A DNA stretch of 64,000 nucleotides from Paracoccus sp. DMF-8 (GTDB lineage: Bacteria; Pseudomonadota; Alphaproteobacteria; Rhodobacterales; Rhodobacteraceae), in NCBI RefSeq assembly GCF_029309835.1, contig NZ_JARJHL010000010.1, positions 62,001 through 126,000 on the forward strand, written 5' to 3'. The notes below the pieces were generated by a model. It was not told the DNA's origin. It ran no database searches and worked only from the letters and a program-made list of their open reading frames with translations. Shown here piece after piece: positions 49,098 through 59,570 of the stretch. The position numbers and the translations under genes are program-made. Each line of letters starts with the position of its first letter. Position 1 is the stretch's first letter.

Positions 49098-50063
49098 TCA
49101 GCGGATCGGGTTGCGATAGATCATGCGCCGCACCGAGCCGGTTTTCGAGCGCATCAGGATGGTTTCGGTCTGCAGGTAATGCGGTTCGCGCTTGACGCCC
49201 GCGACGATCGAGCCGTTGGTGACGCCGGTCGCGGCAAAGATCACATCGGCGGTGACCAGCTCGTCGCGCGCATAGATGCGGTTCAGGTCGGTGATCCCGG
49301 CCTTTTTCGCACGGCCCTTTTCGTCGTCGTTGCGGAACAGGAGCTTGCCCCACATCTGGCCGCCCATGCATTTCAGGGCCGATGCCGCCAGAACGCCCTC
49401 GGGCGCGCCGCCGGAACCCATATACATGTCGATTCCGGTCAGTTCGGCTTCGGCGCAGTGGATGACGCCCGCAACGTCGCCATCGGTGATCAGGCGGATC
49501 GCGGCCCCGGTCGAGCGAACCTCGGCGATCAGGTCTTCGTGGCGGGGACGTTCAAGGATGCAGACGGTGATATCGCCGGGCTGGACGCCGCGCGCGCGGG
49601 CCAGCGTGGTGACGCGTTCGGCGGGCGACATGTCCAGGCTGACGATATCCTTGGCATAGCCCGGCCCGATGGCCAGCTTTTCCATATAGACGTCGGGGGC
49701 ATGCAGCAGCGTGCCGCGCGGGGCCATGGCGATGACGGTCAGCGCGTTCGGCATGTCCTTGGCGGTCAGGGTCGTACCTTCCAGCGGGTCGAGCGCGATA
49801 TCGACCTCGGGGCCTTTGCCCGAGCCGACTTCTTCGCCGATATACAGCATCGGGGCTTCGTCGCGTTCGCCTTCGCCGATGACCACGACGCCCTTGATGT
49901 CCAGCATGTTCAGCTGTTCGCGCATCGCATTGACCGCCGCCTGATCGGCCGCCTTTTCGTCGCCGCGGCCGATCAGCCGGGCCGAGGCATGGGCTGCGGC
50001 TTCGCTGACGCGGGCAAGGCCGAGCGAAAGCATGCGGTCGTTGAAATCGGTTTTGGCGTTCAT
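49098..50063 (-). CDS. glpX: Fructose-1,6-bisphosphatase class II
   Basis: Gluconeogenic (and in Calvin-cycle species photosynthetic) phosphatase, 321 residues. GlpX-type metal motifs include VVIGEGERDEAPMLYIGEE and VDIALDPLEGTTL (Asp, Asp, Glu), and the substrate region GSGGAPEGVLAAS. Located upstream of recJ on the same strand with a 92-base gap, so it may be cotranscribed. Start at 50063. Confidence 0.95.
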   Translation of the reverse strand: MNAKTDFNDRMLSLGLARVSEAAAHASARLIGRGDEKAADQAAVNAMREQLNMLDIKGVVVIGEGERDEAPMLYIGEEVGSGKGPEVDIALDPLEGTTLTAKDMPNALTVIAMAPRGTLLHAPDVYMEKLAIGPGYAKDIVSLDMSPAERVTTLARARGVQPGDITVCILERPRHEDLIAEVRSTGAAIRLITDGDVAGVIHCAEAELTGIDMYMGSGGAPEGVLAASALKCMGGQMWGKLLFRNDDEKGRAKKAGITDLNRIYARDELVTADVIFAATGVTNGSIVAGVKREPHYLQTETILMRSKTGSVRRMIYRNPIR

Positions 50064-50175
50064 CGTCAGATCCTTGATGACATGTTCGGGCCGCTTCTAC
50101 GCGCCTGCCCCGAATCGGGCAAGGGTGGGGGCGCTAACGGCGGCGGTCGTTTCGCGCATCGGCGGTTTTGCCGCT

Positions 50176-50436
50176 TCAGCCCTTGTCTGTGCCCGACAGT
50201 TCCAGCGCCAGCGCATGGATGCGCGGCACGATATCGCCAAGCGTGTCATGGACCAGACGGTGGCGGGCCAGCCGGTTCAGATCGTTGAAGCGCGCGCTGG
50301 TCATGCGGATGCGGAAATGCGTCTGGCCGCCGTCGCGCCAGCCCGAATGGCCCCGGTGCCCCTCGCTTTCGTCCAGTACTTCAAGCTGTTCGGGGGAAAG
50401 GGCGGCAAGGCGGTCGCGCATCTCATCGACGATCAT
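50176..50436 (-). CDS. BolA-family protein
   Basis: 86 residues. The BolA fold is recognised by the segment DESEGHRGHSGWRDGGQTHFRIRM with the His residues that share an Fe-S cluster with monothiol glutaredoxins, and RLARHRLVHDTLG at the end. Roles in iron sensing and cluster trafficking are known for the family. It is not adjacent to a glutaredoxin here. Divergent from the J-domain gene. Confidence 0.9.
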   Translation of the reverse strand: MIVDEMRDRLAALSPEQLEVLDESEGHRGHSGWRDGGQTHFRIRMTSARFNDLNRLARHRLVHDTLGDIVPRIHALALELSGTDKG

Positions 50437-50514
50437 CGGTTTTTACCTTTTCTGTTACGTGAAATAGCCTAAACTACTGCCTCCGACGAGAACAGGGCCG
50501 AGAACAGGGCAAGT

Positions 50515-51144
50515 ATGATGAGTAGTAGCGATCCGTTCGGTTTCGACATGTCAGCGGCTTCGGACAAGAAGCGCAGGGCCAAGGGACGGCGTGGCATGTC
50601 GGGGGCGTTCGAGACTTCGACACGCAGATGCGACAAGGCGGGATGCGATCAGCCGGGGCAGTATCGCGCGCCGAAATCGCCCCGCGCGCTGGATGATTAT
50701 TACTGGTTCTGCAAGGATCACGTCCGCGAATACAACCTGAACTGGAATTATTTCCAGGGCCAGTCCGAGGCGGAATTCCAGGAATTCCTGGACAATGCGA
50801 CCGTGTGGGAACGTCCGACCAAGCCCTTTCGCCGGGCCACGCAGGAAAGCAAATGGGCGCGTCACGGTGTCGATGATCCGCTGGAAATCCTGGGCGCCAA
50901 CGGCACCAACCCCGAGGTCCGCGTCCGCGCCGCCCGCAAACTGCCCCCGACCGAGCGCAAGGCGCTGGATATTCTGGAGGCCAAGGACAGCTGGACGCGC
51001 GCGGAAATCCGCAAGCAATACAAATCCCTGGTCAAGGATCTGCACCCCGACATGAACGGCGGCGACCGTTCGGACGAGGATCGGTTGCAGGAGGTGGTCT
51101 GGGCCTGGGATCAGATCAAGGAAAGCCGCAGCTTCAAGGATTGA
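50515..51144 (+). CDS. J-domain (DnaJ-like) co-chaperone, J domain at C-terminus
   Basis: 209 residues. The J domain is in the last 65 residues with HPD in LVKDLHPDMNGGDRSDED. The N-terminal 140 residues contain RCDKAGCDQPGQYRAPKSP and DDYYWFCKDHVREYNLNWNYF, in which Cys, Cys, Cys, His spacing suggests a zinc-binding element and which is conserved among Rhodobacterales homologues as I know them. It probably stimulates DnaK for a particular client. Two ATGs (50515, 50518) are possible. Confidence 0.88.
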   Translation: MMSSSDPFGFDMSAASDKKRRAKGRRGMSGAFETSTRRCDKAGCDQPGQYRAPKSPRALDDYYWFCKDHVREYNLNWNYFQGQSEAEFQEFLDNATVWERPTKPFRRATQESKWARHGVDDPLEILGANGTNPEVRVRAARKLPPTERKALDILEAKDSWTRAEIRKQYKSLVKDLHPDMNGGDRSDEDRLQEVVWAWDQIKESRSFKD

Positions 51145-51149
51145 GGTGA

Positions 51150-51237
51150 AGGGGGCTTTGCCCCCCGCGCCTGCGGCGCTTCCCCCGAGGGTATTTCGGT
51201 GATGAAGAAAGCCCGGCAGGTCGATCCGCCGGGCTTT
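51150..51237. terminator. Terminator complex between the J-domain gene and metK
   Basis: A hairpin GGGGGC-TTT-GCCCCC is followed by a stretch shared with 34889-34910, and then by a strong stem AAAGCCCGGC / GCCGGGCTTT at 51208-51237. The latter works in both directions, for the plus J-domain gene and the minus metK gene. Confidence 0.85.
51189..51210. repeat. Short extragenic element, second copy of 34889-34910
   Basis: 22-base segment GGGTATTTCGGTGATGAAGAAA differs at one base from 34889-34910. Both lie downstream of a gene end in non-coding DNA, next to a terminator. It may be part of a dispersed extragenic family common in Rhodobacteraceae. Confidence 0.6.
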
Positions 51238-51256
51238 CGTTTGTGGCGGGCTTGGG

Positions 51257-52423
51257 TCAGATCGCTTTTTGCAGCGCCTCGATCAGGTCGGTGCGTTCCC
51301 ATGAAAAGCCGCCATCGTCCTCGGGGGCGCGGCCGAAATGGCCATAGGCGGCCGTGCGGCGGTAGATCGGGCGGCACAGGTTCAGGTGATCGCTGATGCC
51401 TTTGGGCGTGAGGTCCATGACCCTGGCCAGCGCCTTTTCGATTTCCGCCTCGGGGACGGTATTGGTTTCGAAGGTATTGGCATAGATCGACAGCGGTTTG
51501 GCGACGCCGATCGCATAGCTGAGCTGGATCACGCAGCGTTGGGCCAGGCCCGCCGCGACGACGTTTTTCGCCAGATAGCGCGCGGCATAGGCGGCAGAGC
51601 GGTCGACCTTGGTCGGATCCTTGCCGGAAAACGCACCGCCGCCGTGGAGGGCTGCGCCGCCATAGGTGTCGACGATGATCTTGCGCCCGGTCAGGCCCGC
51701 GTCGCCATCCGGCCCGCCGATCACGAAGGTGCCGGTCGGGTTCACCCACCATTCGGTGTTTTCGGTCAGCCAGCCCTGCGGCAGGACCTCGCGGACATAG
51801 GGTTCGACAATGGCGCGGATATCGTCCGATGTCTGGCTTTCGTCCTTGTGCTGATGCGAAACGACGATGCTGGTGACCTCGACCGGCTTGCCGTTTTCAT
51901 AGCGCAGCGTCAGTTGCGATTTCGCATCCGGGCCAAGCGCGGGTTCGGCGCCGGATTTGCGGGCCTCGGCCAGACGGCGCAGGATGGCATGCGCGTATTG
52001 GATGGGCGCGGGCATGAGTTCGGGCGTTTCATCGACCGCATAGCCGAACATGATGCCCTGATCGCCGGCGGCGTCGTTTTTCACGCCCTGCCAGATATGG
52101 GCCGATTGTTCGTGCAGCAGGTTCAGCACCTTGCAGGTGTTCCAGTGGAATTTTTCCTGCTCATAGCCGATGTCGCGGATGACATCGCGGGCGATCTGGC
52201 CGATCGAGCCCATGTAATGGCTGAGCCGGTCCTGATCGGCCAAGCCGATTTCTCCGCCGATGACCACCATGCCGGTGGTGGCGAAGGCTTCGCAGGCGAC
52301 GCGGGCGCGCGGGTCTTCGGTCAGCAGCGCATCCAGAACGGCATCTGAAATCTGGTCGCACAACTTGTCAGGGTGTCCTTCGGAAACGGATTCCGAGGTG
52401 AACACGTAATTCTGTCTGGCCAT
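51257..52423 (-). CDS. metK: S-adenosylmethionine synthase
   Basis: Makes SAM from methionine and ATP; 388 residues. The start at 52423 ([20 protein letters not shown]) follows GGAGCAACCCC, the ribosome site within the riboswitch. Family motifs [33 protein letters not shown]-type (here [13 protein letters not shown]) and [19 protein letters not shown] are present. Complete and unbroken, 27 codons from the terminator. Regulated by the SAM/SAH riboswitch just upstream. Confidence 0.97.
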   Translation of the reverse strand: MARQNYVFTSESVSEGHPDKLCDQISDAVLDALLTEDPRARVACEAFATTGMVVIGGEIGLADQDRLSHYMGSIGQIARDVIRDIGYEQEKFHWNTCKVLNLLHEQSAHIWQGVKNDAAGDQGIMFGYAVDETPELMPAPIQYAHAILRRLAEARKSGAEPALGPDAKSQLTLRYENGKPVEVTSIVVSHQHKDESQTSDDIRAIVEPYVREVLPQGWLTENTEWWVNPTGTFVIGGPDGDAGLTGRKIIVDTYGGAALHGGGAFSGKDPTKVDRSAAYAARYLAKNVVAAGLAQRCVIQLSYAIGVAKPLSIYANTFETNTVPEAEIEKALARVMDLTPKGISDHLNLCRPIYRRTAAYGHFGRAPEDDGGFSWERTDLIEALQKAI

Positions 52424-52428
52424 GGGGT

Positions 52429-52476
52429 TGCTCCGGTGAAATGTAGCCGCCACGTCAGGAAGCCGTTGTGGCGGTC
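52429..52476 (-). promoter_or_regulatory. SAM/SAH riboswitch in the metK leader
   Basis: Read on the minus strand: GACCGCCACAACGGC, then TTCCTGACGTGGCGG, a short linker, and GGAGCA. CCGCCA pairs with TGGCGG and the core ACAACGGCTTCCTG and CGTG with the downstream GGAGCA match the SAM/SAH consensus. GGAGCA is also the metK ribosome site, so ligand binding hides it and blocks translation. This class is known almost only from Rhodobacterales metK leaders. It begins 12 bases after the lnt stop. Confidence 0.93.
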
Positions 52477-52487
52477 AAATCCGAGCG

Positions 52488-54047
52488 TTATGCCACTGGC
52501 CGCGTTTCGTCAACACTGCTGACGCTTTTGCGGCGGCGGGTGGCGATCACGATCAGGGCAAGCAGGGTGGCGATGACAACCGGCCAGTCTCTGGTCCGGC
52601 TCCAGATCGTCGGGGGCAGGGCGCCGGGCAGGCGGGCGTCGATACGACCCTCGACATTCAGGCCAAGGCTTTGGCGGACGGCGCCGCGTGCGTCGATGAC
52701 CGCTGTCACCCCGGTATTGGCGACGCGGATCACGGGCAGGCCGCTTGCTCTGGCGCGCAGCCGGGCCTGCGCCAGATGCTGCCACGGTCCGGCCAGCGTG
52801 CCGAACCATGCGTCATTGGTGATCTGCAGGATCCATTCGGGGCGGTCGGGACCGGTGATCAGGTGGCGCGAAAAGATCGCCTCGTAACAGATCAGGACCT
52901 GAACCGGGGGCAGTTGGTCGGCAAGACCGCGCAGCACCTGCGCCCCGGTCCCCGAGGAATAGCCCGCGCCATGTTGCGCCGCAAAGGACGAGATGCCGAA
53001 GCGCGCCAGCTGATCGCCCCAGGGTGTATATTCGCCAAAGGGCACAAGGTGGAATTTGTCATAGGTCCGGCCGATCCGGCCATCGGCGGTGAATTCGGCG
53101 AAGCTGTTGAAATAGCGGCTGCCTTCGCTGCGCTGGATGCCCAGAAGGACCGGGGCACCGGCGATGCGGGTGATCTCTTGCGGGGCGGTTTCGGCGCGTT
53201 CAAGCAGGAAGTTGACGGCGGTTTCGGGCCAGATCACCGCGTCGGGCGCGCGGTCATCCGCTGTCGGGCCGGTCGAAAGCCGGATCAGCCGGTCGAAAAA
53301 GACCTGCGACCAATAGGGGTCCCATTTCAGCGCCTGTTCGGCATTGGGCTGGACAAGCCGCAGGGTAAAGTCGCGGTCGGCGGGCAGGGGGGCGATGATG
53401 CGGTTGAGGCCCCAGCCATGGGCCAGCGCGATGACCAGCGCAGCCATGACCGATCCGCGCAACGCGCCGCGCATGTCGGTCGCCGGGCCGCGCCACAGCA
53501 GGATCGGCAGGGCCGCCGCCAGCATGGTCAGCGCCGACAGGCCGATGCTGCCGGTCAGCGCGGCCAGTTGCGCGGCGGGCGTGTCGATCCAGATATGGCC
53601 GGTCAGCGCCCAGGGCAGGCCGGTAAAGATCCAGCCCCGGATCCAGTCGGACAGGACAAGCGCCGCGGCAAAACCCGTGGCGCGGTCCTGCCAGCCGGTG
53701 CTGATCCGCCCCGCCAGCCAGCCCGGCACGGCCCAGAACAGCCCGCCGCCCGCCGCGAACAGCACCAGCGCAAAAGGCGCCATCCAGCCGTAGATCTCCG
53801 GTTCGACCAGAAAGGGCTCGACGATCCAGAACATGCTGGCGGCGAAATAGCCGCTGGCGCTGCCAGAAAGGCGGGACGAGAGAGGGGTGCGGCTGCGCGC
53901 GATACGCCAGCACAGCAGCGCAAGGGCCAGAAGGGTGACGAGCCAAAGCCCCCAGGGGGCCTGCCCGAGGGCCGCCGCCGCGCCCGTCGCGACATGGAGC
54001 AGCGCGGAAAGCAGGCTGTCACGTCGCGCGCGGGGCTGCATCGGCAT
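52488..54047 (-). CDS. lnt: Apolipoprotein N-acyltransferase
   Basis: Last step of lipoprotein maturation, 519 residues. N-terminal six to seven membrane helices are followed by a periplasmic nitrilase domain. The catalytic triad is visible: Glu in IWPETAV, Lys in YDKFHLVPFGEY and Cys in LICYEAIF. ITNDAWFG is a further family motif. A terminal helix ends before an Arg-rich tail. Upstream of and on the same strand as metK; the metK riboswitch lies between them, so read-through is possible. Confidence 0.95.
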   Translation of the reverse strand: MPMQPRARRDSLLSALLHVATGAAAALGQAPWGLWLVTLLALALLCWRIARSRTPLSSRLSGSASGYFAASMFWIVEPFLVEPEIYGWMAPFALVLFAAGGGLFWAVPGWLAGRISTGWQDRATGFAAALVLSDWIRGWIFTGLPWALTGHIWIDTPAAQLAALTGSIGLSALTMLAAALPILLWRGPATDMRGALRGSVMAALVIALAHGWGLNRIIAPLPADRDFTLRLVQPNAEQALKWDPYWSQVFFDRLIRLSTGPTADDRAPDAVIWPETAVNFLLERAETAPQEITRIAGAPVLLGIQRSEGSRYFNSFAEFTADGRIGRTYDKFHLVPFGEYTPWGDQLARFGISSFAAQHGAGYSSGTGAQVLRGLADQLPPVQVLICYEAIFSRHLITGPDRPEWILQITNDAWFGTLAGPWQHLAQARLRARASGLPVIRVANTGVTAVIDARGAVRQSLGLNVEGRIDARLPGALPPTIWSRTRDWPVVIATLLALIVIATRRRKSVSSVDETRPVA

Positions 54048-54061
54048 GGCTGGGTTTTGCG

Positions 54062-56272
54062 TCAGGCCTCGGAACCGGCGGGGGCTTCGGTCGCCGGGGC
54101 TGCCTGATCGGTGTCGGTCTTTTTCGCGGCCGGTTTGCGGGTGCGGGGCGCGCGTTTGCGGACGGGGGCCGGTTCTGCGGCGGTTTCACCTGTTTCGGCG
54201 ACGGCCTCGGCAGGGGATTCTGCGAGGGATTCTGCGGGGGCCTCAGTCGCCGCTGCCGCATCGGCTGCGGGTTTTGCGGGCGCGCGAGACGCGCTTGCGG
54301 ACCGGCTTTTTCCCGGCCTCGGGTTCTGCCGGGGTGGTTGCGATGGCCTCGGGCGGGGTGGTGTCGGCGGCGGGAGCTTCCGTTGCGCCAACTTCCGCTG
54401 CGGGGGCTTCCGTTGCGGGGACCTCGGCGGCTTTGCGGCTGCGCGGGGCACGTTTGCGCGGGGCTTTCGGTTTTTCTGCCGGAGCGGTTTCGCCTGCCGC
54501 CGCGCTGCTCACTTCCGGGGCAGCCTCGGCAGAGGGTTCCGCGACGCTGGCCTGTTCCGCAGGCGCCACAGCGACCATGGTTGCCTGAGGAGCGGCAGCC
54601 GGTTCTGCGGCAGGCTGGCGGAGCGGTTCCGGCGCGGGTTCGGACACGATCGAAACCGTCTCTTCCGGCTCGGGGCGGGCAGGGAAGGCATCGGTGCGGA
54701 AACTGCGCAGCATGAAGTCGGGGACGTGATCGCCCATGCCCAGAACCGTGTGGCGGTCGCGTTCGCCACCGCGATCACGGCGACGGTCGCGGCGGTCGCC
54801 ATTGCGCTGTTCGCCCCGCAGATCGTTGCGGTCGTCGTGACGGGGTTCGGTGCGACCCTCTGGCCGACTGTCGCGCGGCTGGTCGTGATCGTGGCGCTGC
54901 GCGCGGGGGGCGGGCTGTTCGCTGGCTGTCGGGCGGCTGTCCAGATGTTCCTCGCGCATGGGCGCATCGGCGGGCTGTTCGCCAGCAGCCTGATCGCGGC
55001 CACCACGGCGGCGGTCGTTGTCGCGGCCACGACCGCGATCACGGTCGCGCCGCATCGCGCGCCATCGCGGCCATCGCGCGAACCGCTGCAGCGGCGATCC
55101 TGCGCGGCCGGGGACAGGGTGAAGCCTTCGGGCAGGGGCGCGCGGGGCAGGGTCTGCTTGACCAGCGATTCGATGGCGGTCAGGTATTTTTCATCCGTCG
55201 GGCGTCGAAATGGAAATCGCCGTGCCCTGCCGCCCGGCGCGGCCGGTGCGGCCGATGCGGTGGACGTAATCCTCGGCATGGCTGGGCAGGTCGAAGTTGA
55301 AGACATGGCTGACCGCCGGAATGTCCAGCCCGCGCGCCGCCACGTCCGAGGCGATCAGGAAACGCAGCGAACCTTCGCGGAAGCCGTCCAGCGTCGCCAT
55401 GCGATGGCGCTGGTCCAGATCGCCATGGATCGGCGAGGCGTCATAGCCATGGGCCTTCAGCGATTTCGCGACGATATCCACATCGGTCTTGCGGTTGCAA
55501 AAGATGATGGCGTTCTTCAGCGCCTCGCCTTCGGCGTCGATCAGGGCGCGCAGCAACTCGCGTTTCTGTTTCGCGGTCTGGTCCTTGCGGGTAGGGGTGA
55601 TCTCGACCAGCCGCTGCGTGATGGTTTCGCTGGTCGTCGCCTGACGCGCAACCTCGATCCGTTCGGGCGAATGCAGGAAGGTGTCGGTGATGCGTTCGAT
55701 TTCCGGCGCCATCGTCGCGCTGAAGAACAGCGTCTGACGGGTGAAGGGCGTCAGTTGAAAGATGCGTTCGATATCGGGGATGAAACCCATGTCCAGCATC
55801 CGGTCGGCTTCGTCCACGACCATGATCTGCACACCGGTCAGCAACAGCTTGCCGCGCTCGAAATGGTCCAGCAGGCGGCCCGGCGTTGCGATCAGCACAT
55901 CGACGCCGCGGTCGATCAGCTTGTCCTGTTCGCCAAAGCCGACGCCGCCGATCAGCAGCGCCTTGGTCAGCTTGGTGTGTTTTCGCATAGGTGTCGAAGT
56001 TTTCGGCGACCTGCGCCGCCAGTTCCGCGTCGGTGCCAGAACCAGACTGCGCGGCATCCGCGCCCGCGCCCGGCCACGGCCAAGCAGCGTGATCATCGGC
56101 AGGGTGAAACTTGCGGTCTTGCCGGTCCCGGTCTGGGCGATCCCCAGCACATCGCGACCTTCCAGAGCGGGCGGGATCGCCCGGCCAGAATCGGCGTCGG
56201 GCTGTCATATCCGGCTTCGGAGATGGCTTTCAGGACCTTGGGGTCAAGTTTCAGATCGGAAAATTTGGTCAT
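54062..56272 (-). CDS. DEAD-box RNA helicase (RhlE-like) with long low-complexity tail, several frameshifts
   Basis: About 735 residues. Start (MTKFSDLKLDPKVL) at 56272. Helicase motifs in order: Q-motif, AQTGTGKT (Walker A), PTRELAAQ, DEAD box VVDEADRMLD, SAT in LFFSATMAP, and HRIGRTGRAGRQG near residue 360. A tail of about 350 residues is rich in Arg-Asp-Gly then Ala-Pro-Glu and Lys/Arg. Indels near 56190, 56045, 55985, 55195, 55060 and 54290 move it between frames, but every part is conserved in one. RNA remodelling, possibly cold-shock or ribosome assembly. Confidence 0.88.
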
Positions 56273-56598
56273 TCAGGGCTTTCGTCATATTGTGCGGTCA
56301 TTCTGCCGCAGCGTTCAGCGTCCATGGCCGGGGTCGGCGCGATCATCAAGGTGATCGGCTTTCCTCGGCTGTCCGGGACCTGTTCCGCACCCTTGCCTTG
56401 CCTGCCGGATGCAGACATGGGGCTGGGTAAAGGAAAACCGGCCTTGCGTCAATCTGATGCGAAAGATTGTGTCGCGGGCATGGGCAGCATTCAGGTTTCG
56501 TCAGCCATGATAGCATGAACCGCCATGGGGAATCGAGGGCCGTGGTTGACGCGCCCCTTGGGCAGGGGCTATCCCGCAGGCGACAACGGATGGCAGAA

Positions 56599-58345
56599 AT
56601 GAACCTCTTTTCGGATATTCGCGCGCTCGTCATCGATGCGCTGAACCAGATGGCTGCGGCGGGCGAACTGCCCTCGGGGCTGGATATGACCGCCGTCGCG
56701 GTCGAGCCGCCGCGCTGACGCCGCGCATGGCGACATGGCCACGAATGCCGCGATGGTGCTGGCCAAGCCCGCGGGCAAAAAGCCCCGCGACATCGCGGAA
56801 ACGCTGGCCGCCCATCTGCGCGAAGATGATCGCATTACCTCGGCCGAGGTGGCGGGACCGGGCTTTCTGAATCTGCGCATCGCGCCCGATCAGTGGCGTG
56901 ACGTGATCCGCGCCGCCCTGCATGACGGCGACGGCTTTGGCCGCGCCGATCTGGGGCGGGGCGTCAAGGTCAATATCGAATTCGTCAGCGCCAACCCGAC
57001 CGGCCCGATGCATGTCGGCCATACGCGGGGCGCGGTGTTCGGCGATGCGCTGGCCGCGCTTCTGCAATTCGCGGGCTATGACGTCACGCGCGAATATTAC
57101 ATCAACGACGGCGGCGCGCAGGTCGATGTGCTGGCCCGTTCCGCCTATGAACGCTACCGCGAGGCCAACGGGCTGGAACCGGAAATCCGCGAAGGCCTGT
57201 ATCCCGGCGATTACCTGATCCCCGTGGGCGAGGCGCTGAAGGCCGAATATGGCGACAGCCTGCTGGACCTGCCCGAAAGCGAATGGCTGGTCCCGATCCG
57301 CGATTTCGCGACCGAACGCATGATGGCGATGATCCGCGATGATCTGGCCCTGCTGGGCGTCGAAATGGATGTTTATTCCAGCGAAAAGGCCCTGTATGGC
57401 ACCGGCCGGATCGAGGCCGCGATCGAACGGCTGCGTCAGGCCGGCCTGATCTACGAAGGCGTGCTGGACCCGCCCAAGGGCAAGATCCCCGACGATTGGG
57501 AGCCGCGCGAACAGACCTTGTTCCGGTCCTCGGCGCATGGCGATGACGTGGATCGCCCGGTCAGGAAATCGGATGGCGCATGGACCTATTTCGCCCCGGA
57601 TATCGCCTATCACTGGGACAAGATCGACCGGGGTTTCGATCAGTTGATCGACGTCTTCGGTGCCGATCATGGCGGCTATGTCAAGCGCATGTCCGCTGCG
57701 GTCAAGGCGCTGTCGAATGGGCGCGTGCCCTTGGACGTCAAGCTGATCCAGCTGGTCAAGCTGTTCAAGAACGGCGAACCCTTCAAGATGTCGAAGCGCG
57801 CGGGCACCTTTGTCACGCTGCGCGATGTCGTCGAACAGGCGGGCAGGGACGTCACGCGCTTCCACCTGCTGACGCGCAAGAACGACGCGGCGCTGGATTT
57901 CGATTTCGACAAGGTTCTGGAACAGTCCAAGGACAACCCGGTCTGGTATGTCCAATATGCCAGCGCGCGGATCAATTCGGTCCTGCGCCGGGCCGCCGAT
58001 ATGGGCGTCGATACCACTGACAGCGCGCTGTCCAATGCCGATCTGGGCCGCCTGACCCATCAGGCCGAACTGGAACTGGCCCGCAAAGTTGCAGAATGGC
58101 CACGCACGGTCGAAATCGCCGCCCGCGCAAACGAGCCGCATCGGATCGCGTTTTTCCTGTATGATATCGCGTCGGACCTGCATTCGCTGTGGAACCGGGG
58201 CAATGACGACACGACCCTGCGTTTCGTGCAGGATGGCGACAGGGCGGAAACGGCGGCAAAAATTGCGCTGGCGCGGTCCGTTGGCGTTGTCATTTCGAAC
58301 GGTCTTGGTATTCTTGGGGTGACTCCGGCAACTGAAATGCGCTGA
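56599..58345 (+). CDS. argS: Arginyl-tRNA synthetase, frameshifted
   Basis: Class I synthetase, about 581 residues. Begins [18 protein letters not shown]. The HIGH motif is in [11 protein letters not shown] and the KMSKS-type motif in [10 protein letters not shown]. An inserted T near 56714, in the codons after AVEPPR, splits the N-terminal domain from the rest. The ATG at 56599 was chosen from the family N-terminus. Essential gene, so an error in the sequence is likely. Followed by a SPOR-domain gene after 69 bases. Confidence 0.95.
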
Positions 58346-58414
58346 TCGAACAGCGCCGGGCCGGGTTTCGAGCAGTGACAGCAAAGCCGGATCAACCGGC
58401 AGGCAGGCAGGACA

Positions 58415-59563
58415 ATGGCAGTGGTTGATTTCCGCTCTGGCGGTGGATTCGTGGGTGCGCAACCTCGTCAGGTGCGCGACTACCCCTATGGACAGGACCC
58501 TCGGGCCGAAGAATCCGAATGGGCCGGACACGGCCATTGGGACGAAGAACGCTACCATGACGATTCCGATGCCCGTTACGCCGCCGATATTTCCGTCGGT
58601 GCGCGTGTCGGTCGGCTGACGCATTATCTGGGCGCGGTGATTTCGGTCGGGCTGATGGTGATGCTGGCGGTCTGGGGCTACAAGCTGGTGATGCGCGATG
58701 TCTCGGGTGTCCCGGTGATCCGCGCGATCGAGGGCGAGGCCCGCACCGCTCCCGACAATCCCGGCGGCGAACTGGTCGCCCGCACCGGGCTGGCCGTGAA
58801 TGCCGTCGCTGCCGGTACCGATGCGCGCCCCGCCAACCAGGTCGCCATCGCCCCCGAGGCGACCGGCCTTGGCGAGGAAGATGTCGCGATGGGCGAACTG
58901 GGCGCGACCGCCCGCCAGCCCTCGCGCGAAACCGAATTGCCGCTGGAGGCGACGAATGCCCGCATCGTCGCCCTGTCCGATGCCGAAGCCGCCGCCGCCC
59001 GTGCCGAGGCGCAGGCCTCGGCCGCGCAGGCCCAGCTTTCCGATGCTCCGGCCAACGAAGGCCCGGTGAACGAGGCGCTGACCGATCTGGACGGCCAGCA
59101 GGTCGTCGCCCCCGAAACCATCAATGCCGTTCTGGCCGAAGCCGCCGCCGCCGCGGCGCAGCCGACGCCGGGCGGTCTGGCCACATCGGCCCGGCCCGCA
59201 CCGCGCCCGCGCCGCACCGCCGCGGCGCAGCCCACGGTGGTCAGCGATGCCGCGCCGGTGGCCGCCCCTGCAGCCGCACCCGTCCAGCGCGTCGCCCCGA
59301 ACGCCGTCGCCTCCGGCGCGCCGCTGGTCCAGATCGGCGCCTTCGACAGCAATGCGCTGGCCGAGGGCGGATGGAATCGCATCTCGGGCAAGTTCGGCGC
59401 GCTGTTTTCCGGCAAGGGGCAGGTGATCCAACGCGCCGAAAGCAATGGCCGCACCTTCTGGCGCCTGCGCGTCGCAGGGTTCGACAGCCGCGACGAGGCC
59501 CGCCGATTCTGCGCCGCGCTGGTTGCCGAAGGCACCGATTGTATCCCGGCATCGGCCCAGTAA
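58415..59563 (+). CDS. SPOR-domain cell-envelope protein
   Basis: 382 residues. A cytoplasmic N-terminus rich in Tyr/Asp/Glu leads to one membrane helix (LGAVISVGLMVMLAVWGYKL, about residues 71-90). A long periplasmic linker of Ala/Pro-rich low complexity follows, ending in a SPOR domain (LVQIGAFDSNALAEGGWNRI, then FWRLRVAGFDSRDEARRFC). SPOR domains bind denuded peptidoglycan glycan at the division septum. Between argS and nagZ, conserved with envelope genes. Distinct from FtsN in sequence. Confidence 0.9.
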   Translation: MAVVDFRSGGGFVGAQPRQVRDYPYGQDPRAEESEWAGHGHWDEERYHDDSDARYAADISVGARVGRLTHYLGAVISVGLMVMLAVWGYKLVMRDVSGVPVIRAIEGEARTAPDNPGGELVARTGLAVNAVAAGTDARPANQVAIAPEATGLGEEDVAMGELGATARQPSRETELPLEATNARIVALSDAEAAAARAEAQASAAQAQLSDAPANEGPVNEALTDLDGQQVVAPETINAVLAEAAAAAAQPTPGGLATSARPAPRPRRTAAAQPTVVSDAAPVAAPAAAPVQRVAPNAVASGAPLVQIGAFDSNALAEGGWNRISGKFGALFSGKGQVIQRAESNGRTFWRLRVAGFDSRDEARRFCAALVAEGTDCIPASAQ

Positions 59564-59570
59564 GCCCTTG

